DNA of 53,461 bases from positions 1-53,461 of the IMG/VR virus record IMGVR_UViG_3300006162_000017, one strand, 5' to 3'. The notes under the pieces were generated by a model. That model was not told where the DNA came from. It worked only from the letters and a program-made list of their open reading frames with translations, and ran no database searches. This document shows positions 30,753 through 37,935 of the stretch, in pieces. Within the stretch, counting starts at the first letter, position 1; each line of letters starts with the position of its first letter. A program made the position numbers and the translations under genes. This DNA is from a virus.

Positions 30753-31299
30753 GACTATCTTCAGGGGGTCTGGGTGGGCGTTTGCCAAGGACAATGATTT
30801 CAGGCATATCAGCGATGATCCGAAGTTCTGGGATGAACGGAATGAAGCTTTCTATAGAAAATACTGGGAGATAGACAGATGCCATCAGACGTGGGCAATG
30901 CAAGTGATGAAGAACCATTTCATGTCCGGACCCTCGGGGGCGACATGGGAGATCTCGCCAAAAGAAGATGGCAACATACCATGGACGCAATTGACCAACT
31001 ACCCCGTTCAGGGAACAGCGGCGGACTTAATGTCAATAGCTCGTGTTTCCCTAAGGAACCGCCTCCGGGCTGGGAAATTACAATCATTCTTGACCAGCAC
31101 GGTACACGATTCACTTATAGTGGATGGGCCTGCATCTGAGCTTGACAAAGTAGCAGAATTAATGTACAATACGTTCTATAGTCTTGTACCTAATATGAAG
31201 AAATTGTGGGGAATAGAGAGTCCAATCCCGTTTCCCTGTGAAGTAAAGTACGGCCCTAATCAAGGAGATCTGGTTAAGTATGGAAACGATCCACATTGA
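30586..31299 (+). CDS. DNA polymerase I family, C-terminal piece (palm and fingers)
   Basis: 237 residues starting MLVVCDASQLEWR: motif A with catalytic Asp6. The fingers helix follows (PSRLIAKIFLFRTIFRGSGW, Arg47 and Lys51), and motif C is STVHDSLIVD (His174, Asp175). These are the polymerase active-site parts missing from the N-terminal piece. ATG 30586 has its own ribosome site (agggag, 9 bases before) and follows an in-frame TAG, so it is made as a separate chain that must pair with the first. Alternatively the two are exons around a spliced insert. Confidence 0.85.
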   Translation: MLVVCDASQLEWRILLLLSGDQVGIREIVEGQDVHGNNQKELKLPSRLIAKIFLFRTIFRGSGWAFAKDNDFRHISDDPKFWDERNEAFYRKYWEIDRCHQTWAMQVMKNHFMSGPSGATWEISPKEDGNIPWTQLTNYPVQGTAADLMSIARVSLRNRLRAGKLQSFLTSTVHDSLIVDGPASELDKVAELMYNTFYSLVPNMKKLWGIESPIPFPCEVKYGPNQGDLVKYGNDPH

Positions 31300-31732
31300 G
31301 ATTTTGAACATTGCTGTTGACAAGGTAAAGACCTATCAACAGATGACAGTAACGTATAAGACCCCAGAGGGTAAGCTTGACTCCAAGAAGATCATGGATT
31401 TTGTCAAGCCAACCAATGTTTGGGATGCTCTAGTTAAGGCTAATCCGGGGGATACGTTCACTGTTGAACGTGAAAAGAACGCCAAGGGATATTGGGATTG
31501 GAAGGAAATCCATCGTCAGGATGGGACAGTAGCAGCGGGGGCACCTGTGGCAGGACATTCATATGAAGACAAGAGACAGAAGTTTATTATCCGCCAGAGT
31601 TGTCTGGCGCAAGCAGTAGCTTTAAGCAGGAAGCCCACGGAACCTGATGAAATTAATTATCTGGAAGAAGTGGGAGAGATTTTAAGTCTAGCAGAAGAGT
31701 TTGAAAAGTGGGTACTCAGGGAGACTGTATAA
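31280..31732 (+). CDS. Probable single-stranded DNA-binding protein
   Basis: A 150-residue protein with OB-fold-like strands and aromatic residues (VTYKTPEGKLDSKKIMDFV, then GDTFTVEREKNAKGYWDWKE), a flexible linker, and RQKFIIRQSCLAQAVALSR followed by an acidic C-terminal half (EVGEILSLAEEFEKW). Similar proteins lie beside phage polymerases and are annotated as ssDNA-binding proteins. The start overlaps the polymerase stop. The assignment is by pattern and position only. Confidence 0.6.
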   Translation: METIHIEILNIAVDKVKTYQQMTVTYKTPEGKLDSKKIMDFVKPTNVWDALVKANPGDTFTVEREKNAKGYWDWKEIHRQDGTVAAGAPVAGHSYEDKRQKFIIRQSCLAQAVALSRKPTEPDEINYLEEVGEILSLAEEFEKWVLRETV

Positions 31733-31923
31733 TGTATCAAATCGTAAATCTAAAGAACAACAGAGCACTTAAGGTTAAGTTTAATTCGTACCATGCAGCA
31801 TACGGCCATGTTCGTAAGCTGATCCGTAAGATGACCGATGCCCGTGCTAATGGTCAGCCAATTAATGGTTTCGGTGATTTCGGGATTGACGCTTTTGGGT
31901 ACGGTGTCCGTAAGGTAAACTAA
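31732..31923 (+). CDS. Small basic hypothetical protein
   Basis: A 63-residue protein beginning MYQIVNLKNNRALKVKFNSY with a basic helix (HVRKLIRKMTDAR) and a Gly/Phe tail. Starts in a TAATG overlap after the SSB-like gene. Could bind nucleic acid; family unknown. Confidence 0.6.
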   Translation: MYQIVNLKNNRALKVKFNSYHAAYGHVRKLIRKMTDARANGQPINGFGDFGIDAFGYGVRKVN

Positions 31924-31988
31924 AAGGATTGCGGCGCAGCGGATGCTGCTTAATAGCTATTAGGAAGGTCCATAGCACCGCGACTATT

Positions 31989-32747
31989 ATGGTACTAATT
32001 GACGGTGATATTATCAGTTACAGATGTGCCGCTAGTTGTGAACCAACTAAAGAAAGACAGGAGTTACTAGACCTTGACACAGCAATCCAACGAGCAGATG
32101 AGCTCGTTTATCGCATCCTCGATTCATGTGGAGCTTCAGAGTATAGAGTCTTTCTCTCCGGCTCTGAAAATTTTAGAAAGCTTATCTGCCCAAGCTACAA
32201 AGCTAACCGTATTCAAGAGAAACCAAGATACCTTGATTCCGTTCATGACTTTCTCTTTAAAGAATGGAATGCTGAAGTCTCAGCCGGATGCGAAGCTGAC
32301 GACCGAATTGGAATCGCAGCTAAAGGCGATTTTATCATCGCAAGCATCGACAAGGATTTTAAGCAGATCCCCGGAAGACACTACAACTTCGTTAAAGACG
32401 TTCATTTTGAAGTCAATGAACAAGACGCCACTAGGTTCTTTTATAGCCAGATGCTTGCTGGGGACCGCAGCGATAATGTTAGTGGAATACCCGGAATCGG
32501 TGAAGTCAAATCCACAAGAGCCCTTCAGGGTTTATCTCCCCAAGAGATGGACGCCTGCGTTCGAGATTACTACGAAAGAACCTACGGAGACTTGGACCAA
32601 TTCTTTCTTACTCACCTGCTGCTACGTATCTTAAGAAAAGAAGAGGAACTAGAAGAAATTGAAGCCGCAATCAGCCAAGGCGAAAGGCCGCAAATTACAG
32701 CAATATGTAGTTTCGAGGATACTGAGCTACTTCCCGAGCTTGACTGA
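31989..32747 (+). CDS. 5'-3' exonuclease (flap endonuclease family)
   Basis: A 252-residue protein with the metal-binding acids of the family: VLIDGDIISYR near the start, AGCEADDRIGIAA, ASIDKDFKQIPG and AGDRSDNVSGIPGIGEVKS (helix-hairpin-helix). It would remove RNA primers and resect 5' ends, like T7 gp6 or T5 D15. I start at ATG 31989 because the conserved fold begins there; an in-frame TTG at 31929 is less likely. The 65 bases before it hold only a short GCAGC/GCTGC stem. Confidence 0.85.
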   Translation: MVLIDGDIISYRCAASCEPTKERQELLDLDTAIQRADELVYRILDSCGASEYRVFLSGSENFRKLICPSYKANRIQEKPRYLDSVHDFLFKEWNAEVSAGCEADDRIGIAAKGDFIIASIDKDFKQIPGRHYNFVKDVHFEVNEQDATRFFYSQMLAGDRSDNVSGIPGIGEVKSTRALQGLSPQEMDACVRDYYERTYGDLDQFFLTHLLLRILRKEEELEEIEAAISQGERPQITAICSFEDTELLPELD

Positions 32748-33009
32748 GCGTGACGTTAAATCAACATCAATGGGAAAACCCGGAGCAGACATTGAACTCT
32801 CAGAAGCAGCCAGCAGACTACTACACTATAACTTTGAATGCAAATCTAGGGCACGAAGCAGTATTTACGGAGACTTTGACCAAGCCGCTGAAAGGATTTC
32901 CCAAGGAGAAACTCCGTGCGTTGTTATCAAGATTAATGGAAGATCTCCACTCGCTGTGATAGACCTAGAGGTATTTCTAAAACTAAATGCAAATCAAAAA
33001 AACATTTGA
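32659..33009 (+). CDS. Resolvase-like or VRR-type nuclease
   Basis: A 116-residue basic protein: SAKAKGRKLQQYVVSRIL, then VKSTSMGKPGADIELS and FECKSRARSSIYGDFDQA. The ordering GxxLQ..., D (in ADIELS), ECK is the PD-(D/E)xK nuclease signature. Relatives in other phages have RSTSMGA-GED-LSPAAR and ECK and are treated as Holliday-junction-resolvase-like. The frame has no ATG; TTG 32659 follows a gaggaac/gaagaaa ribosome site. It overlaps the exonuclease gene by 89 bases. Confidence 0.72.
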   Translation: MKPQSAKAKGRKLQQYVVSRILSYFPSLTERDVKSTSMGKPGADIELSEAASRLLHYNFECKSRARSSIYGDFDQAAERISQGETPCVVIKINGRSPLAVIDLEVFLKLNANQKNI

Positions 33010-33178
33010 GCACCGGGATGGAACACTTCTGTTCGAGGCGGAGCTTACGCCAGAAGAAGTATCTATGGTAGTTGAGGTTGGTCTAAACACTTTGTTTGCT
33101 AATGGCTCTATTCCATTTACTAAAGTAGATGCAAAGGATATAGCTAAGGTAGGCCCATTATCGGATAGCGTAAATTGA
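32987..33178 (+). CDS. Small hypothetical protein
   Basis: A 63-residue protein beginning MQIKKTFEHRDGTLLFEAEL, with beta strands and a helix (EEVSMVVEVGLNTLFANG). Similar short proteins occur beside replication genes of several phages. Overlaps the nuclease gene by 23 bases and the next start as TTGA. Function unknown. Confidence 0.65.
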   Translation: MQIKKTFEHRDGTLLFEAELTPEEVSMVVEVGLNTLFANGSIPFTKVDAKDIAKVGPLSDSVN

Positions 33179-33927
33179 AGATCTTGTTTCTTGACATAGA
33201 AACAGCTCCCAATGTAGGATATGTCTGGGATCTATGGAATCAGAATATTGGACTTAACCAACTAGCAGCCCCTAGCTATACTCTTTGCTGGGCGGCCAAG
33301 TGGTATGACGGAAAAGAAATTTTCTTTGATTCTCTTGAAACTTCTCCAAAGAAGAAGATGATTGCCGGGATACACAAGCTTCTTGATGAGGCTGACGTAG
33401 TTGTCCATTTCAATGGCACTAGGTTCGATATCCCAACGCTGAACAAAGAGTTCATAGAAAATGACTTTTTACCACCATCTCCATATAAACAGGTGGATCT
33501 TTACAAGACTTCCAAGCAATTTAAGTTCCCTAGCCACAAGCTAGCATACATAGTAGAAGCCCTTGGCATCGGGCATAAACTAAAGCATCAGGGACAAGAA
33601 CTATGGACAGGGTGTATGAACAATGACCCTGTGTGCTGGAAGATAATGAAAAAGTACAACATCAATGATGTAAAGCTTCTTGCCGTACTTTATGAGAAGT
33701 TCCTTCCTTGGATAAAGGGGCATACGAATCATGGGTTCTTTAGTAGCGGTGCTAGTATTACTTGCCGTAATTGTGGTAGTGACAGAATCCAACGACGAGG
33801 AGTAGCTAGAACTGCTCTAGGAACCTTTACCAGATTCCAGTGTCAGGACTGTGGAACTTGGTCTAGAGACAATGTAAACTTATTAGATAAAGAAACAAAG
33901 GATAAATTATTAAGGCAGATAACATAA
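33175..33927 (+). CDS. DnaQ-like exonuclease with zinc ribbon
   Basis: A 250-residue protein. Residues 1-170 are an RNase H-fold 3'-5' exonuclease: LFLDIETAPN (Asp, Glu), VVHFNGTRFDIPTLN (Asp) and KKYNINDVKLLAVLY (Asp), DEDD type. Residues about 197-228 carry two Cys pairs (CRNCGSDRIQRRG; CQDCGTWSRDN), a zinc ribbon. Translation starts at TTG 33175 overlapping the previous TGA; no in-frame ATG precedes the conserved start. It may act in repair or processing; the polymerase already has a proofreading domain. Confidence 0.82.
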   Translation: MKILFLDIETAPNVGYVWDLWNQNIGLNQLAAPSYTLCWAAKWYDGKEIFFDSLETSPKKKMIAGIHKLLDEADVVVHFNGTRFDIPTLNKEFIENDFLPPSPYKQVDLYKTSKQFKFPSHKLAYIVEALGIGHKLKHQGQELWTGCMNNDPVCWKIMKKYNINDVKLLAVLYEKFLPWIKGHTNHGFFSSGASITCRNCGSDRIQRRGVARTALGTFTRFQCQDCGTWSRDNVNLLDKETKDKLLRQIT

Positions 33928-34082
33928 TGGTGTATTTAAATACACTTTGGCTAGCTTTGTTCTCCTATGTATTTGTTGTAGGAATGCTACAGGACAAAGA
34001 GGAGCTAGCTACCTTTACTAGATTTTTGATGGTAGGAACAATTCTATTATTCGGAGCTAACATATGTTCCTTGCTCTTTTAA
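33927..34082 (+). CDS. Two-span membrane peptide upstream of spanins
   Basis: A 51-residue protein, start in a TAATG overlap. Two hydrophobic helices (LWLALFSYVFVVGML and FLMVGTILLFGANICSLL) with a short charged loop (QDKEELATFTR). It immediately precedes and overlaps the i-spanin gene, so a holin or lysis-regulating membrane protein is plausible. Too short for a confident family call. Confidence 0.6.
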   Translation: MVYLNTLWLALFSYVFVVGMLQDKEELATFTRFLMVGTILLFGANICSLLF

Positions 34083-34456
34083 CGAACAAATATGTTCTTG
34101 GCGCAATAGCCATCCTAGCTATTCTAGGCGGGGTATTCTACTACGGGTATTCAATAGAAGAAAAGAAATTCAGTGCCTACAGACAGGAACTGGAAGCCAA
34201 GACTAATTTAGTAGATACTTTAATCTCACAAAGAGATGAAGCAATTGCTACAAAGACAGTGGAAGAGAAGGTGGTAGTCCAAACCAAGATACAAAAGGTG
34301 CAGAATGATGTTGAAAAGATTGTGGAAAAGCCTATCTATAGGAACGTGTGTCTTGATGATGATGGCCTGCGCGCAGCCAACAGTGCGCTTACGGCCGGAG
34401 CCACTGCCACCGGAAGCACTCCTGCAGAAGTGCCAGTCCCTAACCCCGCTAAGTGA
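34064..34456 (+). CDS. i-spanin (Rz-like)
   Basis: A 130-residue type II membrane protein: N-terminal membrane helix (VLGAIAILAILGGVFYYGYS, residues about 11-30), then a periplasmic coiled coil (residues 32-90) and a Pro/Ala-rich end. The o-spanin gene is nested in its 3' part in another frame, the classical Rz/Rz1 arrangement. The pair fuses the inner and outer membranes at the last step of lysis in Gram-negative hosts. Confidence 0.82.
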   Translation: MFLALLTNKYVLGAIAILAILGGVFYYGYSIEEKKFSAYRQELEAKTNLVDTLISQRDEAIATKTVEEKVVVQTKIQKVQNDVEKIVEKPIYRNVCLDDDGLRAANSALTAGATATGSTPAEVPVPNPAK

Positions 34457-34601
34457 TGGTACCTCTGGTACTGTATTGAAGAAGATTGTAGAAGTATCTG
34501 GACAATATTATGACTGTGCGCTAACTCATAATAATCTAGTAGACGCAATAAAGGCAAATCATGACATTGCAGGATCTAATCCTTCAGCTCAAAAACCTTG
34601 A
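34305..34601 (+). CDS. o-spanin lipoprotein (Rz1-like)
   Basis: A 98-residue protein with a lipoprotein signal: basic start MMLKRLWKS, hydrophobic stretch and lipobox LMMMAC with acylated Cys at about residue 22. The mature part begins Pro-rich (AQPTVRLRPEPLPPEA), as in Rz1. It starts inside the i-spanin gene in another frame and extends about 145 bases beyond it, overlapping the next gene by 41 bases. Confidence 0.82.
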   Translation: MMLKRLWKSLSIGTCVLMMMACAQPTVRLRPEPLPPEALLQKCQSLTPLSDGTSGTVLKKIVEVSGQYYDCALTHNNLVDAIKANHDIAGSNPSAQKP

Positions 34602-34812
34602 TGAAGTAACACTTCTGGAAGTTTTAGACTTGCATTCTGATGAAATAGTGGATCAGTTTGAATGGCTGATAGAAGAGAGATATGACCAGCTTATCGGGAA
34701 AGTCGAAGATCCCCGGGAGGAGCCTAGAGAAGAAAGAAAAGAGCTCTCAGGACACCTTTCGTGGGAAGCACCGGACAAAGAAACATCATTTGAATTCGAT
34801 TTTGATGAATGA
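34561..34812 (+). CDS. Small acidic hypothetical protein
   Basis: An 83-residue, strongly acidic protein: helical first half (MTLQDLILQLKNLDEVTLLE), then EDPREEPREERKE and an acidic Phe-rich end (FEFDFDE). Starts inside the o-spanin gene. Family unknown; acid and Phe tail resembles the ends of ssDNA-binding-partner proteins, which is only a resemblance. Confidence 0.55.
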   Translation: MTLQDLILQLKNLDEVTLLEVLDLHSDEIVDQFEWLIEERYDQLIGKVEDPREEPREERKELSGHLSWEAPDKETSFEFDFDE

Positions 34813-34829
34813 CGCAGAGGAGCAGATTG

Positions 34830-35015
34830 ATGAATATTCAAGACAGAGTGACCTCGATACTTGAGACGTACGCAGTAGCTATCGAGCACGCAGCAGAGCA
34901 TGAGAAAGAGATTATCTCTAGTACAGTACATTCGGAATTAGCTAAGATTGAAGCTATGGTACATGGACTAGTAGCTCAACTAAAGGCTAAGCTGAATGCA
35001 ACAACCAAGGTTTAA
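34830..35015 (+). CDS. Small helical hypothetical protein
   Basis: A 61-residue helical protein from ATG 34830 (gaggag seven bases before), beginning MNIQDRVTSILETYAVAIEH. It could form a small coiled coil. A start at 34809 is possible but lacks a ribosome site. It overlaps the reductase gene by 20 bases. Confidence 0.6.
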   Translation: MNIQDRVTSILETYAVAIEHAAEHEKEIISSTVHSELAKIEAMVHGLVAQLKAKLNATTKV

Positions 35016-36648
35016 GACGCAGTTCGGAGAAAATATATTTCATGCAAAGTATGCAACTGGACCAAATGACACCTGGGACAACCTTGCCGAACGGGTGGTT
35101 GAAGATGTCTGTGGAACTAGGTGGGGCACCGATAGACCGCTCCTTAGCAGTGGAGATCGCAAAGAGCTTGCAGAGTATATTAAAACCTTCAAATTCGTTC
35201 CGGGAGGCAGATATCTGTATTACGCGGGACGGCCAGCAAAGTTTTACAATAACTGCTACTTACTACGTTGTGAAGAAGATACAAGAGAAGAATGGGCAAA
35301 CATAGCATGGAGAGCAATGTCATGCTTAACAACTGGAGGCGGGATTGGAATTGACTACTCAAGACTTAGAGCAAGTGGCGCTCCGCTTAGAAGGACTGGA
35401 GGACTCGCTAGCGGCCCTCTCCCTCTTATGTCAGCAATCAATGAAATCGGGCGTAATGTCATGCAGGGTGGTTCTAGACGAAGTGCGATTTATGCAAGCC
35501 TTAATTGGAGGCACGAGGACATTCCTGCTTTCCTCACTGCCAAAAACTGGGACGAGCAACGAATCGGATCAACTGGAACTACCACTGGAGACTTAAAGAG
35601 AGCTGACTTTAACTTCCGTGCTCCGTTGGATATGACCAATATCAGTGTCAATTATGATGATGCTTGGGGGTTTGATCCAAATAATCCAGTATTTCTAGCT
35701 AACGTAAGACAAGCTATGATGACTGGTGAGCCAGGATTCAGTTTTAACTTTGGTGATAAAGAAAATGAAACGCTTAGGAACGCATGCACTGAGGTTACGA
35801 GCGAAGATGATTCTGACGTTTGTAATCTTGGGTCAGTCAATCTCGGAAATATTCGTTCTTTGGAAGAATTCAGAGCGGTGGTCGAACTGGCTTCGAAATT
35901 CCTCGTATGTGGAACAATTAGGGCAGACCTCCCATACGCGCGTGTCCGTGAGGTTCGAGAGAAGAATCGCCGTCTCGGCTTGGGGCTCATGGGTATCCAT
36001 GAATGGCTCCTCCAAAGAAGCGAAAGATATGGAATCACAGATGAACTTAAAAGTTGGTTAGAGGTATATAAAAATGACTCTATTAGGTCTGCTAACGCTC
36101 ATTGCGATCATCTCTACATTAGCCATCCCGTGGCTTATCGCGCTATCGCCCCGACTGGTACGATCGGAATCCTCGCGTCTACTACTACAGGGATTGAGCC
36201 TTTGTTTGCTGTCGCTTACAAGCGGCGTTATCTTGTGGATGGGACTCGTTGGCGTTATGAGTATGTGGTCGATTCTACTGCCGATCATCTCATCCGTTCT
36301 TATAGTGTTGATCCTAGCAACATAGAAACTGCACAGGACCTAGCAAATGACCCAGAACGAAGAATCAGATTCCAGGCCGACGTTCAAGATTACGTTGACA
36401 TGTCAATATCATCCACTATTAATCTCCCACCTTGGGGAACTAGAGGAAATAATGAAGACTCGGTTGAGTTATTTGCAAGCTGCTTGTCGAGATACGCTCC
36501 TCGCCTCAGGGGCTTCACCTGCTATCCAGATGGCTCTCGTGGTGGACAACCTATCAGTAAAGTAGATTATTCCGAAGCAATCAAGCACAAAGGTGTGATT
36601 TTTGAAGAACATGAAGAAGTCTGTAGGGGGGGAATATGTGGAATCTGA
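34996..36648 (+). CDS. Ribonucleotide reductase, class II (adenosylcobalamin-dependent)
   Basis: A 550-residue protein with landmarks of B12-dependent reductase: YNNCYLLRC (about 83-91), TTGGGIGIDYSRLRASG (113-129), NACTEV (the catalytic Cys/Glu region, about 263-268), CNLGSVNL (about 274-281), APTGTIGI, and the redox pair CRGGICGI at the very end. It makes deoxynucleotides without oxygen and without a small subunit or activase, neither of which is seen. At 550 residues it is short, like other phage NrdJ forms. The host must supply cobalamin. Confidence 0.9.
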   Translation: MQQPRFKTQFGENIFHAKYATGPNDTWDNLAERVVEDVCGTRWGTDRPLLSSGDRKELAEYIKTFKFVPGGRYLYYAGRPAKFYNNCYLLRCEEDTREEWANIAWRAMSCLTTGGGIGIDYSRLRASGAPLRRTGGLASGPLPLMSAINEIGRNVMQGGSRRSAIYASLNWRHEDIPAFLTAKNWDEQRIGSTGTTTGDLKRADFNFRAPLDMTNISVNYDDAWGFDPNNPVFLANVRQAMMTGEPGFSFNFGDKENETLRNACTEVTSEDDSDVCNLGSVNLGNIRSLEEFRAVVELASKFLVCGTIRADLPYARVREVREKNRRLGLGLMGIHEWLLQRSERYGITDELKSWLEVYKNDSIRSANAHCDHLYISHPVAYRAIAPTGTIGILASTTTGIEPLFAVAYKRRYLVDGTRWRYEYVVDSTADHLIRSYSVDPSNIETAQDLANDPERRIRFQADVQDYVDMSISSTINLPPWGTRGNNEDSVELFASCLSRYAPRLRGFTCYPDGSRGGQPISKVDYSEAIKHKGVIFEEHEEVCRGGICGI

Positions 36649-36956
36649 TGTACCTCATTGGTTACATATACTTGGGATGGATACTGTTCATAGCATATGC
36701 AGCAGCGAGCGCTCAGTGGTCAGTATTGCCCAAGTCTATCCGGGCACTGTTGCTTCCGGCGGGGTTACTGGGTTTTGGTATGGACGTAATATTCAACTGG
36801 ACGCTGGCAAACATTCTGTTTCTAGAACTGCCCTCCACCTGGACCCTGACCCAAAGGATGCACAACCATCTACTGGATACAGGGTGGAGGGGTGTGATGT
36901 CTAGATGGATCTGTAAGAACATGTTAGACGCTTTCCAAGTTCATCACTGTGAATAA
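36636..36956 (+). CDS. Conserved phage membrane protein
   Basis: A 106-residue protein with three hydrophobic stretches (LMYLIGYIYLGWILFIAYAA; IRALLLPAGLLGFGMDVIF; WTLANILFLELP) and a C-terminal ICKNMLDAFQVHHCE. Proteins with LNWT-LFLELP and a terminal IC-LLD-F--CH pattern recur in phages of proteobacteria as membrane proteins of unknown role. The start overlaps the reductase stop. Last gene of the plus-strand operon. Confidence 0.65.
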   Translation: MWNLMYLIGYIYLGWILFIAYAAASAQWSVLPKSIRALLLPAGLLGFGMDVIFNWTLANILFLELPSTWTLTQRMHNHLLDTGWRGVMSRWICKNMLDAFQVHHCE

Positions 36957-36985
36957 AAAAAGGCCCCGAAAGGGGCCTTTTCTTT
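36954..36985. terminator. Bidirectional Rho-independent terminator
   Basis: A-tract, GGCCCC-GAAA-GGGGCC stem-loop, then TTTTCTTT. It works on both strands, in the 40 bases between the ends of the converging operons. Confidence 0.93.
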
Positions 36986-36996
36986 AGATGAGAGGA

Positions 36997-37272
36997 TCAC
37001 GCTCCCTTCTGTAATATCTTTAGTTTCTTAACCATCGGCTTTGGAATTCTAATTCGTCCGTTCCAGTGTAGGTCTCCTTGCTCATCAGTAGATATAGTAT
37101 GAGAAATATAGTATGCAGTTTTAGTCTCCTTCACAAGGAATCCTACAGTTAATACTAAAGCATCCTTACTGTCATCTATCTCCGTCTCAGCTTCGTTGTC
37201 CCAATTTGAATCAGTCTCTGCATCATCCCAGGTAATTTCTAGAAGATTAACTGGAATTGGCTTGGTTAGCAT
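36997..37272 (-). CDS. Small acidic hypothetical protein
   Basis: A 91-residue acidic beta-type protein: VNLLEITWDDAETDSNWDNE, later LTVGFLVKETKTAYYISHTI and a basic end (PMVKKLKILQKGA). Last gene of the minus-strand operon; starts inside the holin-like gene. Similar small proteins follow lysis genes in some phages; no function known. Confidence 0.6.
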   Translation of the reverse strand: MLTKPIPVNLLEITWDDAETDSNWDNEAETEIDDSKDALVLTVGFLVKETKTAYYISHTISTDEQGDLHWNGRIRIPKPMVKKLKILQKGA

Positions 37273-37516
37273 CTTCCCTCCTCAGATCAATTGCTCGATC
37301 TCCCCTCATATATTGGGCAGCTCCTAGCGCTCCAATGATCGTACTACACGACCCAGCAAAAGAAATGGCGCTAAAAGTATGTCCCAACCAAAAGACATCA
37401 TAACCAGTAAAACCAAGAAGAGCGACAAAAGCGTGAGCCGCACCCACTTCGGCCATGTTATAATGGCCGGAAGAATCCTTAAACGCATCTAATAATCCTT
37501 GGATGTTCACACCCAT
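37247..37516 (-). CDS. Putative holin or lysis-associated membrane protein
   Basis: An 89-residue protein with two hydrophobic helices (AAHAFVALLGFTGYDVFWLG about 26-45; FSAISFAGSCSTIIGALGAA about 48-67) and a charged C-terminal tail (MRGDRAIDLRRED). It overlaps the 3' end of the lysozyme gene by 10 bases. Size, two-span topology and position beside the endolysin suit a holin. Two other small membrane proteins in the window are also candidates. Confidence 0.55.
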   Translation of the reverse strand: MGVNIQGLLDAFKDSSGHYNMAEVGAAHAFVALLGFTGYDVFWLGHTFSAISFAGSCSTIIGALGAAQYMRGDRAIDLRREDANQANSS

Positions 37517-37935
37517 ACTCCTGTTTTAATCTGTTCTGCGAGCCTTTGCGCGCGGTTTGGAACCTGCTTTGCCCAAAGACTATTCAACATATACGCACTA
37601 GCGTTAACCCAGTTCTGTTCTTTGAATGCTTCTATGGTGTTCGAGAACTGTAGGAATCTACTGATACCTAGATTGAATACCATGTTGCATACTGCTCCCT
37701 GCCGTACAAAATCCATCCCATGATACCATGAGTAAGGATCTAGTTGATCTTCTACTTTAGCGATATCTGCTGCAAGCCAGTCCAGAGCTTGTTGATAACT
37801 GATACCATCCGCAAACTGTTGTAACTCCTCCGCGCTCATTAGGTGCCCAACACCTATTGTCCAATTCCCTAGCGTATCCTTATAGGGCTTTAGTACTAGC
37901 CCCTCATCTCTGATTAGCTGCGTTTGCAGGTCCAT
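37507..37935 (-). CDS. Endolysin, T4-type lysozyme (GH24)
   Basis: A 142-residue lysozyme. The N-terminal RDEGLVLKPYKDTLGNWTIG carries the catalytic set in T4-lysozyme numbering: Glu11, Asp20, Thr26. The C-terminal lobe has NMVFNLGISRFLQF and NRAQRLAEQI. It cleaves peptidoglycan glycan strands and has no signal peptide, so it depends on a holin. It overlaps the 3' end of the 1611-residue gene by 32 bases. Confidence 0.92.
   Translation of the reverse strand: MDLQTQLIRDEGLVLKPYKDTLGNWTIGVGHLMSAEELQQFADGISYQQALDWLAADIAKVEDQLDPYSWYHGMDFVRQGAVCNMVFNLGISRFLQFSNTIEAFKEQNWVNASAYMLNSLWAKQVPNRAQRLAEQIKTGVWV

Noticed and set aside
31924-31988. GCAGC-GGAT-GCTGC stem before the 5'-3' exonuclease as a terminator
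   Set aside because: The stem has only five pairs and no T-run follows; the genes on both sides appear to be one operon.
32074-32634. 186-codon open frame inside the 5'-3' exonuclease gene, same strand
   Set aside because: The exonuclease frame carries all the catalytic acids. This frame has no ribosome site and no recognisable order; it is a chance shadow.
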